Origin: Sphingomonas hengshuiensis | GTDB lineage: Bacteria > Pseudomonadota > Alphaproteobacteria > Sphingomonadales > Sphingomonadaceae | Reading direction: 5' to 3' | Assembly (NCBI RefSeq): GCF_000935025.1 | Contig: NZ_CP010836.1 | Span: 3,410,001 to 3,474,000, forward strand | Length of the DNA: 64,000 bases | Shown here: positions 8,922-17,654 of the stretch, piece by piece | Numbering within the stretch: the stretch's first letter is position 1 | Layout of the letters: every line of letters starts with the position of its first letter | Position numbers and translations under genes: made by a program | The notes under the pieces: model-generated | What the model was told of the DNA's origin: nothing | Database searches by the model: none | Seen by the model: the letters and a program-made list of their open reading frames with translations, nothing else

Positions 8922-10256
8922 GTGCAGTTCGGCCCCGGCGCGCGCGGTAGGGCGCCCCGGCGGATGCGAATCGCACTCGAACGGAAATCCTCCGCCGCCG
9001 GTGCGTTGTGGCGCGATCCGCTGTTTCAGCTTTGCGGGGCGGCGCTGCTCGCATGCGTCCTGCCGATCGGCCTCGCGATCGTGCTCGAGCCGTTGCTCGC
9101 GACGGACCCCGTGACCTTGATGTCGCTGCTCGGCAGCGTCGTGGCACTCTTCATCGGGACCTGGCTGTTTCGCAACATGATGGCGTTTCCCGGCATCAGA
9201 GCGGAAAACTACATCCTGCCGACCTTCATGATGACGTTCGGGCTGGTGTTCGTCGGCATGTTCCTGCTGCGGCTGCAATATAGCCGACCGCTGCTGCTTG
9301 CCGGGTTCGTGCTCGCAGTGGGCTGGTTCCAGTTCGTCTACTGGATGCTCCAGCGATACCAGCGTCCGTCGATTGCGATCGTGCCGTTCGGCGACGCGCA
9401 TCGGCTGTGCCGACTCACGGATGTCGACTGGCAAAGAATGGAGCCGAACGCCCCCACGCTCCCCGAACATTGCACGACGCTCGCCGCCGATTTCGGGCAC
9501 GACCTTCCCGACGAATGGCAGAAGTTCATCGTCGAATGCACGCTCTCCGGAGTCACGGTGCTCCACCATCGCCACCTGATGCAGTCGCTCACCGGGCGGA
9601 TCACGATGGAGCACCTGTCCGAAAATCCTTCAGGGACGCTAAACCCCCAGCCGCCCTATCAGGCGACAAAGCGCGTTCTCGACCTTATCGCCGCGCTCAT
9701 CGCGCTGCCCGCCGCGTTATGCATCATGCTGGTCCTCGCGGTGCTGATCCGGCTCGATTCGCCGGGGCCCGCGCTGCTCCGCCAGGAACGGATCGGGCTG
9801 CGCGGCAAGCCGTTCCGGATGTGGAAATTCCGCACGATGTGGGTTTCCGAACAGCCTCAGCATCCCGACACCGCGCTGGACTTCGCAATGACTCGCCCCA
9901 ACGATCCGCGCGTGACGCGGCTGGGGCGCACGCTGCGCCGCACGCGGCTCGACGAACTGCCGCAGATATTCAACATCCTCGCCGGTCAGATGAGCTGGAT
10001 CGGCCCGCGCCCCGAGGCTGCGCATCTGTCGCAATGGTACGAGGAGAAGATCCCCTTCTACCGCTATCGCCACGTCGTGCGCCCCGGCGTGTCGGGCTGG
10101 GCGCAGGTCAATCAGGGGCATGTGACCTCGGTCGAGGACGTGATGACCAAGCTGAGCTATGATTTCTACTACATCAACCGGTTCAACATCTGGATCGACG
10201 CGCTGATCGTCATTCGGACGATCCGGACCGTGCTGACGGGCTTCGGCTCGCAGTAG
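8922..10256 (+). CDS. EPS-priming polyprenyl glycosylphosphotransferase (WcaJ/GumD type)
   Basis: A 444-residue membrane protein that would start each repeat unit by moving a sugar-1-phosphate to undecaprenyl phosphate. Four N-terminal helices (about 30-130), a short cytoplasmic linker domain and a fifth hydrophobic helix (LDLIAALIALPAALCIMLVLA) precede the catalytic bacterial sugar transferase domain. That domain shows DSPGPALLRQERIG, FRMWKFRTM, RRTRLDELPQIFNIL, SWIGPRPE and RPGVSGWAQVN. GTG at 8922 has a good AGGGGC site; ATG at 8964 is an alternative. It is the only rightward gene between the two leftward EPS blocks and its last 47 bases overlap the end of the convergent flippase gene. Confidence 0.92.
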   Translation: MQFGPGARGRAPRRMRIALERKSSAAGALWRDPLFQLCGAALLACVLPIGLAIVLEPLLATDPVTLMSLLGSVVALFIGTWLFRNMMAFPGIRAENYILPTFMMTFGLVFVGMFLLRLQYSRPLLLAGFVLAVGWFQFVYWMLQRYQRPSIAIVPFGDAHRLCRLTDVDWQRMEPNAPTLPEHCTTLAADFGHDLPDEWQKFIVECTLSGVTVLHHRHLMQSLTGRITMEHLSENPSGTLNPQPPYQATKRVLDLIAALIALPAALCIMLVLAVLIRLDSPGPALLRQERIGLRGKPFRMWKFRTMWVSEQPQHPDTALDFAMTRPNDPRVTRLGRTLRRTRLDELPQIFNILAGQMSWIGPRPEAAHLSQWYEEKIPFYRYRHVVRPGVSGWAQVNQGHVTSVEDVMTKLSYDFYYINRFNIWIDALIVIRTIRTVLTGFGSQ

Positions 10257-11556
10257 GTCCGCCGAAACGGCGCGACAGCGCGATCCAATAGACGGCTAGG
10301 ATCACCACATACCATGCCGTCGACGCGAACGGGATCGCGTTGAGCGCCAGCGGGCGGAGGAGGGCGGCCATGACGCTGTATTTGACGACGAACGCCAGCG
10401 CCGCCGCCGCGAACAGCACGCGATAGCGCGACGCGGCGTTGGCAAGCTGGAGCAGCACCAGCGCGGCCAGGCACGGCGCGAACAGCCCCGCCGCGTGCCG
10501 CAGGATGTCCGCCACCGCCTGCGCATCCGCGGCGGAGAAGCTCGCGCGGAAGAAGACGAGCGCGGTGATGCGGTCGGCCAGCGTCGCGACCACGACTCCC
10601 ACCGCCAGCCCCACGGCTGCGCCGAGCACCATGAACTGGCGCGCGAGCCGCCATGCCACGCGATCCTCGCCATCGGCCAGAAGCAGCGCGAAGCGGGCAA
10701 AGAGGACCCGCGCGATCACCGTCAGCGCCAGCGTGATTCCCATGTTCACGATGCGATAGCCATAAGCGAACCGCGACACCGCGCCTTCGCCGAACAGCGT
10801 GGCGATATAGGGATCGAGCACCAGTTGCAGCGACACGATCCCCTGCCCGAGCAACAGCCAGCCCAGCCCGGGCGGAAATGCGCGCAGCCGGATCGGCGCC
10901 CACGCCAGGCGCAGCCCCGCGCGCTCGCCCCGCGCGCGCAGCAGCGCGACGAGCACCGCGACCTGCCCGCAAGTGCCGAGCAGGATCGCGATGCAAAAGG
11001 CGTCGAGCCGGAACGCGGGCAGCGCGTAGAGCACGGCAATCGCCGTCGCGGCGGGCACGATCTCGGCCAGCACATAACGCGTGTCGCCCGCAAGCTGGAG
11101 CCGCGCCATGAACGCGCCGGACACGAGCAGCGCGGGGATCGTCAGGCACATCGCCGCGGCGGCGACCAGCGGCACCGTCATCGCCGCGCCGGGCGGGACC
11201 TGTCCGAACACCCGCGTCGCCGCCGCCGCCATCCAGAGCGCGACGCAGATCGCCAGCCCCCCCAGCGCCAGCGCGCCCTCCGCCCGCGCCGCGATCCGCG
11301 CGCGCGGCCCGGGCGCCAGTCCCGCGAGCAACGGCACCAGCAGCATCCCCGCCACCGACCCCAGTCCGGCATGGACAAAGGCGGTGACCGCGAACAGCAG
11401 CTGGAACAGGTCCACCGCCGGCGCCACGCCCGCAACCTGCGCCAGCGCGATGTCGCGCAGCGCCAATGCCAGCTTGGCAACGATCACCAGCATCGCAATG
11501 ACCCAGGTCGTGCGCAATGTGATGCCGAGCAGCGAGGGCGGCGGTCTATCCGCCAT
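10210..11556 (-). CDS. MurJ/Wzx-like lipid-linked saccharide flippase
   Basis: A 448-residue protein with about 12-14 hydrophobic helices and the scattered Arg/Asp pattern of MOP-superfamily flippases. WVIAMLVIVAKLALALRDIALAQ at the N terminus and DPYIATLFGEGAVSRFAYGYRIVN in the middle resemble MurJ-type proteins. In this context it is expected to flip the lipid-linked EPS repeat unit to the periplasm. The ATG at 11556 has AGAAGG five bases upstream and overlaps the stop of the AsnB-like gene by 11 bp. Its 3' end overlaps the convergent glycosylphosphotransferase coding end. Confidence 0.82.
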   Translation of the reverse strand: MADRPPPSLLGITLRTTWVIAMLVIVAKLALALRDIALAQVAGVAPAVDLFQLLFAVTAFVHAGLGSVAGMLLVPLLAGLAPGPRARIAARAEGALALGGLAICVALWMAAAATRVFGQVPPGAAMTVPLVAAAAMCLTIPALLVSGAFMARLQLAGDTRYVLAEIVPAATAIAVLYALPAFRLDAFCIAILLGTCGQVAVLVALLRARGERAGLRLAWAPIRLRAFPPGLGWLLLGQGIVSLQLVLDPYIATLFGEGAVSRFAYGYRIVNMGITLALTVIARVLFARFALLLADGEDRVAWRLARQFMVLGAAVGLAVGVVVATLADRITALVFFRASFSAADAQAVADILRHAAGLFAPCLAALVLLQLANAASRYRVLFAAAALAFVVKYSVMAALLRPLALNAIPFASTAWYVVILAVYWIALSRRFGGPTASRSPSARSGSSE

Positions 11557-13495
11557 CCGCACCTTCTCGCCACGACTGGAACATCAGTACCGCCCACAGC
11601 GCAGGGGCAAGGTTCCGGCGCCCGGACAAATGCCGGGCCCAGGCCGCCTGGACATGCCCGACGTCCCACAGCCCCTCGCGCCGCAGCCGGTCGGGCGCCA
11701 GCAAATCCTCCGCCCAGCCGCGCAACGGGCCGCGAAGCCATGCCGCCACCGGGACGCCGAACCCCATTTTGGGCCGATCGATCAACGCGCGCGGCACATA
11801 GCGGTCCAATATCTGGCGCAGCGGCCATTTCGACACGCCCTGGCGGAGCTTGAAGTCGAGCGGGAGCGACCAGGCAAAGGCGACCAGGTCCGGATCGAGC
11901 ATCGGCACGCGCGCTTCCAGTCCGACCGACATGCCCGCGCGATCGACCTTCACCAATATGTCGTCGGGCAGATAGGTCTGGCCGTCGATCGCCATCATCC
12001 GCGCGATCGGATCGAGATCGCCCAGCGCGCCCGCCAGCGCGGACACGCGCGACGGCGCCTCGCGCCCGTCACGCACCCAGGCGGCGGGATCGGGATCGGC
12101 GGAGATCATCCGCCAGTAGAGATCGTCGACAGAACGCGCATCCAGCAGCGCCGCTGCCTTGTGCGCGCGGTCGCCCACGCCGTCGCGGCGCCCGACCAGC
12201 CGCCCGGCCGCGTCCAGCACGCCGGTGGGCACCGCGCCCCCAACCGCGCCCATCGCCGCGCGGACGCCGACCGGCAGCCGCGACAAATGCCGCCACACCC
12301 GATCGGTCGCGACATAGCGCCGATACCCAGCGAACACTTCGTCGCCGCCATCGCCGCTCAGCGCCACCGTCACGCTCTGGCGCGCCATCCGGTTGACCAA
12401 CAATGTCGGCAATTGCGAGCTGTCGGCGAACGGCTCGCACCAGATGCGCGCCAGCTCGGGGAGCACGCCCAGCGCAGTCTCGCCGGTGACGCGCAATTCG
12501 TGATGCTCGGTCCCCAGATGCGCGGCGACCGCGCGCGCGTGCGGCGATTCGTCGAAGCCGACGTCCTCGAAACCGATGGTGAAGGTCTTGACCGGGCGGC
12601 TGCTCGACGCCTGGAGCAGCGCGACGATCGTCGAGGAATCGACGCCGCCCGACAGGAACGCGCCAAGCGGCACGTCGCTCACCGCCTGGCGCCGGACCGC
12701 CTGGTGCAGCAAGCGGTGGGTTTCCTCGACTGCCTCCGTCGCAGAGCCGGCAAAGGGCGTTGCCTGCCCGTCCGCCACGACGTCGTTGAGCTGCCAATAG
12801 GCTTGGATGCGCGGCTCGGGCTGTGCCGCCGATACGGTCAGCACATGCCCCGGCAACAGCTTGCTGATGCCGGGATGGATGCTGTTCGGCGCGGGGACAT
12901 AGCCGTGGCGCACGAATTGCGTCAGCGCGCCGCGATCGACTCCGCCTTCGAAGCTGGGGTTGCACCGCAACGCCTTGAGTTCGGACCCGAACAGGAACGC
13001 CGGGCGGCCCTGCGCGCCCTGCCAGCCATAATAGAGCGGCTTCTCGCCAAAGCGGTCTCGGGCGAGGTGCAGCGACCGTTCGGCACGGTCCCACAGCGCC
13101 AGCGCGAACATCCCCCTGGCCCGCCGCAGCGCGTCGACCAGCCCCCAGCGAACGATCGCGGCGAGCAGCACTTCGGTATCGCTCCGCCCGCGCCATGCGC
13201 CTTGCCCGGCAGCCTCGAGTTCGCTGCGCATCGCGACGAAATTGTAGATCTCGCCATTATAGGCGAGCACGAACCGCCCGCATGCCGACACCATCGGCTG
13301 ATGCCCCGCCGGCGACAGGTCGATGATCGCGAGCCGCCGATGCCCGACGGCATAGCCCGCCGTCGCATCGGCCCATTCGCCGCGATCGTCGGGGCCGCGA
13401 TGGCGGATCGCATCGCCCATCGCCCGCGCCACTGCCACGCAGTCCTCCTGCGACCGGTCCGGTTGCCGTTCAAGGAATCCTGCCAGTCCGCACAT
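11546..13495 (-). CDS. AsnB-like glutamine-dependent asparagine synthetase / amidotransferase
   Basis: A 649-residue two-domain enzyme. The N-terminal class II glutaminase has the nucleophile Cys2 (MCGLAGF) and conserved RHRGPDD, YNGEIYN and RSDTEVLL. The C-terminal AANH synthetase domain has the PP-loop FLSGGVDSS and ALSGDGGDEVFAGYRRY. Known homologues in EPS loci amidate sugar carboxyls or act as true asparagine synthetases. Lasso-peptide cyclases share the fold but usually lack glutaminase Cys2, so this intact protein is more likely an amidotransferase. It lies three bases after the upstream glycosyltransferase stop and overlaps the flippase start. Confidence 0.9.
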   Translation of the reverse strand: MCGLAGFLERQPDRSQEDCVAVARAMGDAIRHRGPDDRGEWADATAGYAVGHRRLAIIDLSPAGHQPMVSACGRFVLAYNGEIYNFVAMRSELEAAGQGAWRGRSDTEVLLAAIVRWGLVDALRRARGMFALALWDRAERSLHLARDRFGEKPLYYGWQGAQGRPAFLFGSELKALRCNPSFEGGVDRGALTQFVRHGYVPAPNSIHPGISKLLPGHVLTVSAAQPEPRIQAYWQLNDVVADGQATPFAGSATEAVEETHRLLHQAVRRQAVSDVPLGAFLSGGVDSSTIVALLQASSSRPVKTFTIGFEDVGFDESPHARAVAAHLGTEHHELRVTGETALGVLPELARIWCEPFADSSQLPTLLVNRMARQSVTVALSGDGGDEVFAGYRRYVATDRVWRHLSRLPVGVRAAMGAVGGAVPTGVLDAAGRLVGRRDGVGDRAHKAAALLDARSVDDLYWRMISADPDPAAWVRDGREAPSRVSALAGALGDLDPIARMMAIDGQTYLPDDILVKVDRAGMSVGLEARVPMLDPDLVAFAWSLPLDFKLRQGVSKWPLRQILDRYVPRALIDRPKMGFGVPVAAWLRGPLRGWAEDLLAPDRLRREGLWDVGHVQAAWARHLSGRRNLAPALWAVLMFQSWREGADGG

Positions 13496-13498
13496 GCC

Positions 13499-14599
13499 TC
13501 AACGCCCCCCGTCGCGCAGCAGCGCATCGTAGAAGCCGGCATAGCGCTCCGCCACCGCCCCGATTTCGAAATGCGCCACGATCCGCTGCCGCGCCGCAGC
13601 CGCCATCGCGGCGCGATCGCGCGCGACGTCGCGCGACAGCGCCAGCATCGCCTCGGCAAAGGTCGCCGCCCCGGCTTCGCGCACGATCCGCCCGGTGTCT
13701 CCAACGATCAGCGCCGAATCGCCCGCATCGGTCGCGACGCAGGGTACCCCCATCAGCATCGCCTCGCACAGCACGTTGGGGAACCCCTCATGCCGCGACG
13801 TCGAGCAAAAGATGTCCGCCTCCGCCAGCGGCTGCCGCACATCGTCGACCTGATCGCCCAGCGTGAACCGATCGACGAGGCCCAGCGCCGCGATCCGCCG
13901 CCGATAGTCCGGATTGTCCGCCACTCCGCGCCCCAGCAGCACGAAGCGCGCCGCCGGATCGCGCGCCGCCACGATACCCGCCGCCTCAACGAACAGCGCA
14001 AAATTCTTGAGCGGATCGTCGCGACCGATCGCGACGAAGCGGTGCCCGCCCGAATGCCGTCCGCTGACCGGCTGGAAATGGCCGACTTCGAAGCCGTTGG
14101 GCAACACCGTCATGCGGCGCGGATCATAGCCGAGCGCGACATGCGCCCGCCGCGCCTCCTCGCCGCAGCACAGGATCGCGTCGGGCAGCGCGCGGCTCAG
14201 CACGGCGTTGACGCGCACCAGCGCGCGCGTCCGGGGGTTCGCCCCCGGATCGGAGCAGCGCAGGTTCCACACGAGCTTCCCCCTGCCCGACAGCCGCGCG
14301 GCGATCCCGCCGATCAGGTCGGCGTGGTAGAGCCAGGTCTGGACGATGTCGGGCCGCAGCCGCCGGAGCAGCGGCACCAGCCGCGCCAGCGCGACCAGCG
14401 CTGCCGCCGGGCCCTCCGCGCCCAGTGCATGCGTCTCGATCCCCTGCGCCCGCAACCGTACGCCGATCGGCCCCGCATCGGTTAGCGACACGACGCACGG
14501 GTCGCTCCGTCCGTCCTGGCGATGCCGCACGCACAGCCGCTCGAGCATCCGCTCCGCCCCGCCCACGCCCAGGCTGCCGATGACATGGACGACGCGCAC
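13499..14599 (-). CDS. family-4 type glycosyltransferase
   Basis: A 366-residue GT-B glycosyltransferase. The N terminus has the donor/acceptor motif HVIGSLGVGGAERMLERL. The C-terminal half has VAIGRDDPLKNFALF, then FCSTSRHEGFPNVLCEAM and MGVPCVATDAGD, the E-x7-E region typical of retaining GT4 enzymes. The start is GTG with GGGAGGG about nine bases upstream, just beyond the TGA of the methyltransferase gene. It would add a sugar to the lipid-linked repeat unit. Donor and acceptor are unknown. Confidence 0.9.
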   Translation of the reverse strand: MRVVHVIGSLGVGGAERMLERLCVRHRQDGRSDPCVVSLTDAGPIGVRLRAQGIETHALGAEGPAAALVALARLVPLLRRLRPDIVQTWLYHADLIGGIAARLSGRGKLVWNLRCSDPGANPRTRALVRVNAVLSRALPDAILCCGEEARRAHVALGYDPRRMTVLPNGFEVGHFQPVSGRHSGGHRFVAIGRDDPLKNFALFVEAAGIVAARDPAARFVLLGRGVADNPDYRRRIAALGLVDRFTLGDQVDDVRQPLAEADIFCSTSRHEGFPNVLCEAMLMGVPCVATDAGDSALIVGDTGRIVREAGAATFAEAMLALSRDVARDRAAMAAAARQRIVAHFEIGAVAERYAGFYDALLRDGGR

Positions 14600-14605
14600 C
14601 GTTCG

Positions 14606-15475
14606 TCAGCCCTCCCGGCGCCGGCCGAGCGCGACCCAATAGGGCACGGCATCGGAAAAGACGATGTCCTCCAGCCCGGCATCGGCCATCATCCGCCCGA
14701 TCTGCGCGCGGGTGAAGCGCTGTTCGAGCCGCGTGCCGAACCGGTCGAGCGCGTCGGTGCGCATCGTGTAGAAGCTGAGGTGGCGATAGGAGGCCAGCGG
14801 AAGCTGGTCGACGCGCAGCCCTGCGCGTTCCAGCGCCGCGCACCCGCGCGCAAGCGGCCAGTAGATCGCCACCGCCAGCCCGTCGGTCACGCCTTTGCGC
14901 AGGCGGAACGGCAATCGGCTGACTCCGCGCCGCACGGCGTCGGTCCCGCGCCACAACAGCCGATACCAGGCCGGGCGATTGTCGAACGCATAATAGAGAT
15001 AGAGCAGGAACGGCGCGCCCGGCTTGAGCTTCGCGACGCAATCGCGCAGCGCGGCGCGGGTGTCGGGGACATGGTGGAGCACGCCCAGCGAATAGCCGAA
15101 ATCCTGGCTGGCATCGGCGAGCGGAATGGCGTCGACGCTCGCCGCATGGAAGCGGACATTGTCGCGCCCGCGCAGCCGCCGCCGCGCGACGTCCAGCGCG
15201 GCATCGGCAGGATCGATGCAATGGAGCAGCCCCACGCGCGCCACCGCCCCCGCCGCCCAGCGCCCCGATCCGCACCCCAGGTCGAAACCCTCGGCATCCG
15301 GCGGCAATCCGTCCCAGGGAAAGATCGCGAAATAGCGGTCGAACATCGCGCGCCATTCGTCGGGGGCGAGCGACGCCTGGTCGAACGCCGCCCATTCGTC
15401 CCCGAACCCCGCGACCGTGTTTGCGTCGGCATTTGCGGACGCCATGGCGCCGGAGGGTGCGGGAGATTCATGCAT
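14606..15475 (-). CDS. class I SAM-dependent methyltransferase
   Basis: A 289-residue cytoplasmic methyltransferase. Motif I is FDLGCGSGRWAAG, the acidic residue of motif II is in HCIDPADAALDVARRR, and motif IV-like DFGYSLGVLHHVPDTRAAL follows, as in the Methyltransf_11/UbiE-like group. The C-terminal third carries its own hydrophobic helices and would bind the acceptor, probably a sugar hydroxyl or carboxyl of the polysaccharide. It is the first gene of the second leftward EPS operon. GGGGGAG lies eight bases before the ATG. Confidence 0.88.
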   Translation of the reverse strand: MHESPAPSGAMASANADANTVAGFGDEWAAFDQASLAPDEWRAMFDRYFAIFPWDGLPPDAEGFDLGCGSGRWAAGAVARVGLLHCIDPADAALDVARRRLRGRDNVRFHAASVDAIPLADASQDFGYSLGVLHHVPDTRAALRDCVAKLKPGAPFLLYLYYAFDNRPAWYRLLWRGTDAVRRGVSRLPFRLRKGVTDGLAVAIYWPLARGCAALERAGLRVDQLPLASYRHLSFYTMRTDALDRFGTRLEQRFTRAQIGRMMADAGLEDIVFSDAVPYWVALGRRREG

Positions 15476-15511
15476 AGCCGGCGCTCCCCCAAAACAATCT
15501 CCGAGTCGTCG

Positions 15512-15540
15512 ATAATAGCCCGCCCGACGCGCGTAAAGGA
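15512..15540 (-). promoter_or_regulatory. candidate promoter of the methyltransferase-AsnB operon
   Basis: On the minus strand TATTAT (15512-15517) would be a good -10 box, with a poor -35 region about 17 bases upstream. It lies in the 183-bp divergent gap and would give a 5' leader of roughly 30 bases. By-eye call. Confidence 0.3.
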
Positions 15541-15658
15541 CGCGCCGAAATCGGCGACGATCTCCCCTAGCAAATCCGATCGCTTTGCGCGCTCTTCAAG
15601 AAACCGCTCGCTTCCGGTATCGTATCGACGCGGCATCTGGTCGCCGGAGATCGCGGGC

Positions 15659-16885
15659 ATGTCGACAGCGCTGAAGCTCGCCTTGCTCGGTCTGCTTTGG
15701 CCGCACACTTCGGCTTCGGGCGACCGGCCCTCGGATTTCTCGGATGACGACTGGGCCATATTGGACGCGATGGCGCGCCAGCACCGGCTGCAGCCGCTGC
15801 TGCACGCGGCGGAGGCCGCGGCCGGCGGCGCATGGCGCGCGCCGGGGGCGCTGCGGGCGCGGTGGCAGGCGGTGCACCGCAACGCCGCGATGGCAAGCCT
15901 GCGCCAGGCCGCGACGCTGGTGGAGATCGAGGGCGTGCTCGCTCGGCACGCGATTCGCGCCACGCTGTTGAAAGGGGGCGCCTTTTTGTGGCGCGGTTGG
16001 GACGGCCCGGCGCTGCGCCCGATGCGCGACATCGACCTGTTGGTGGACGAGGCCGACGCGCACCGCGTGCAGGCGATGCTGCGCGAAGCGGGGCTGGTCC
16101 CGGCGGTGCTGCCCGTGGCGGACCATGGCAAGCACCTTCCCCCGCTCGTCAGCCGCTCGGGGACCTGTATCGAATTGCATCTGCACGTGCTCGACATGGG
16201 CGATGCCGACCAGCGTGGTCGCGAACAACGGTTTCGCGCGGCGCTGGTCGCCGGGGCGGAACCGGCGGGCCTTCCTTTCCTTAAGGCGGACGCGATCGAC
16301 GCGACGGCGCCCACCGACACGCTGCTGCACATCGTGGCGCACAGCGTGCTCGACCATCAGTTCAACAACGGCCCGCTGCTCCTCTACGACATTGCGCTGC
16401 TCGTTCGAAACGGAGCGATCGACTGGGCACGCTTCTGGCACGTCGCCGGGGCGTGCGACATGCTGCGCGCCGCGCAACTGGGGCTGGCATTGGCGCAATA
16501 TTGGAGTCCCGACCTGGACATTGAATGGGACGCCGCAGCGCCGGAGTCGCTTGCCGATCCGCTGCTTCGGGGCGCATCGCTGATGATGCTGGTCGATAGC
16601 GAACGGCGCTCCGAACTGGGCTGGCTGGGGCGCGCGATCCGCCCATCGCTGGCCAAGACGCTGGTGCAGGTCCGCAGGGCATTTGCGCGGGGGCAGGCGC
16701 ACGATCCTGCGGCCCCGCCCCGAACGGGGGCGCCCACCGCGGCGTGGAGCAAGGTCCTCCGCCATCTGGCGGTAGCGACGCGCGCCGAGGACCGCGCCCA
16801 TGTCGCCCATTGCGTCCGCGTCGGCGCATGGCTGCAAACCCCGATGCACCGCAACGCCCCCGGAAAGGACCGAGATGCCGAGTGA
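15659..16885 (+). CDS. nucleotidyltransferase family protein (NTP_transf_5-like)
   Basis: A 408-residue protein with the nucleotidyltransferase-fold signature of the PF14907-like family: LLKGGAFLW, then PMRDIDLLVDEAD with the metal-binding Asp pair (residues about 105-130). The remainder is helical and may bind a substrate. Family members occur in EPS loci and in lasso-peptide clusters, but no reaction is established that I can state. ATG at 15659 has GGAGA eight bases upstream; the much longer open frame before it is non-coding. It begins a rightward operon and overlaps the next gene by 11 bp. Confidence 0.8.
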   Translation: MSTALKLALLGLLWPHTSASGDRPSDFSDDDWAILDAMARQHRLQPLLHAAEAAAGGAWRAPGALRARWQAVHRNAAMASLRQAATLVEIEGVLARHAIRATLLKGGAFLWRGWDGPALRPMRDIDLLVDEADAHRVQAMLREAGLVPAVLPVADHGKHLPPLVSRSGTCIELHLHVLDMGDADQRGREQRFRAALVAGAEPAGLPFLKADAIDATAPTDTLLHIVAHSVLDHQFNNGPLLLYDIALLVRNGAIDWARFWHVAGACDMLRAAQLGLALAQYWSPDLDIEWDAAAPESLADPLLRGASLMMLVDSERRSELGWLGRAIRPSLAKTLVQVRRAFARGQAHDPAAPPRTGAPTAAWSKVLRHLAVATRAEDRAHVAHCVRVGAWLQTPMHRNAPGKDRDAE

Positions 16886-17597
16886 CTCGCTGACCCTGTT
16901 CGCCACCGACCTGTTCGTCCCGCGCTATCGCCCGATGCGCTCGGGCGACTGGGAATTGCGGTGCGGCGCCAATGTGCTGTGTCCCGGCTATTGGGGCGAC
17001 GTCAGCCTCGTCCTCGACATTGCGGCGCTGACCCGCGGGCACGAGACCTGGATGTCGATGACGCCGATGGAGATCGAAAGCCAGGAGATCGGCTGCCGGC
17101 TGGCGCGGGGCTATACGGTCGTGATGGGGATGGGCATGGGGTGGGCGGCGGCGAACGCCGCGCTGATGCCCGAGGTCAGCCGCGTCACCGTGGTCGAATA
17201 TGATCCCGACGTTCTCGCGTTTCACGCCGAATGCGATGTCTTCGCGCAATTGCCGCCTGAGGCCGCGGCAAAGGTCGAGATTATGCAGGGCGACGCGCTG
17301 CACTGGCTGCCCGACGCGCCCGTCGATACGCTGCTCGCGGACATCTGGCTTCCGCTGAACGGCGATGACCGCGTCGACGAGGTGCGGCGGATGCAGGCCA
17401 ATACGGGCGCCGACCACGTCTATTTCTGGGGCCAGGAGATGGTCATCGCCCGCCGTGCGCGTGCGCTGGGCGGGGCGCTGGATGCGGATACCGTCGCGGC
17501 GATCGTGCGCGAGCTGGAGTTACCGCTGCTCGGCCCGTCGCTGCCCGACTATCCGAACCGCATCGCCCGCGCCGCCGCCGCCCATCTGCGCGACTGA
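16875..17597 (+). CDS. SAM-binding-fold protein (spermidine-synthase-like), unknown
   Basis: A 240-residue protein with a Rossmann methyltransferase core. YTVVMGMGMGWAAANAAL takes the place of motif I, VTVVEYDPDVLAFH is a motif-II-like acidic loop, and DTLLADIWLP takes the motif-IV position, as in spermidine-synthase-like proteins. The Gly-rich loop has an unusual GMGMG. The function is unknown; in this operon it may modify the same substrate as the neighbouring nucleotidyltransferase-like and B2-like proteins. The ATG lies within the end of the upstream gene, suggesting coupled translation. Confidence 0.7.
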   Translation: MPSDSLTLFATDLFVPRYRPMRSGDWELRCGANVLCPGYWGDVSLVLDIAALTRGHETWMSMTPMEIESQEIGCRLARGYTVVMGMGMGWAAANAALMPEVSRVTVVEYDPDVLAFHAECDVFAQLPPEAAAKVEIMQGDALHWLPDAPVDTLLADIWLPLNGDDRVDEVRRMQANTGADHVYFWGQEMVIARRARALGGALDADTVAAIVRELELPLLGPSLPDYPNRIARAAAAHLRD

Positions 17598-17654
17598 CGG
17601 CCCGGTCGCGGGGTGTGCCGTTGCCTTGCGCATCCGCCACCCGTCGCATAGCAA

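Noticed and set aside
11081..14485. Plus-strand open frame of more than 1100 codons
   Set aside because: It is antisense to the flippase, AsnB and glycosyltransferase genes, which have clear motifs. No domain is seen in the long frame.
14522..15658. N-terminal extension of the nucleotidyltransferase-family gene
   Set aside because: The frame is open but antisense to the methyltransferase gene. The ribosome-binding site and family start support the ATG at 15659.
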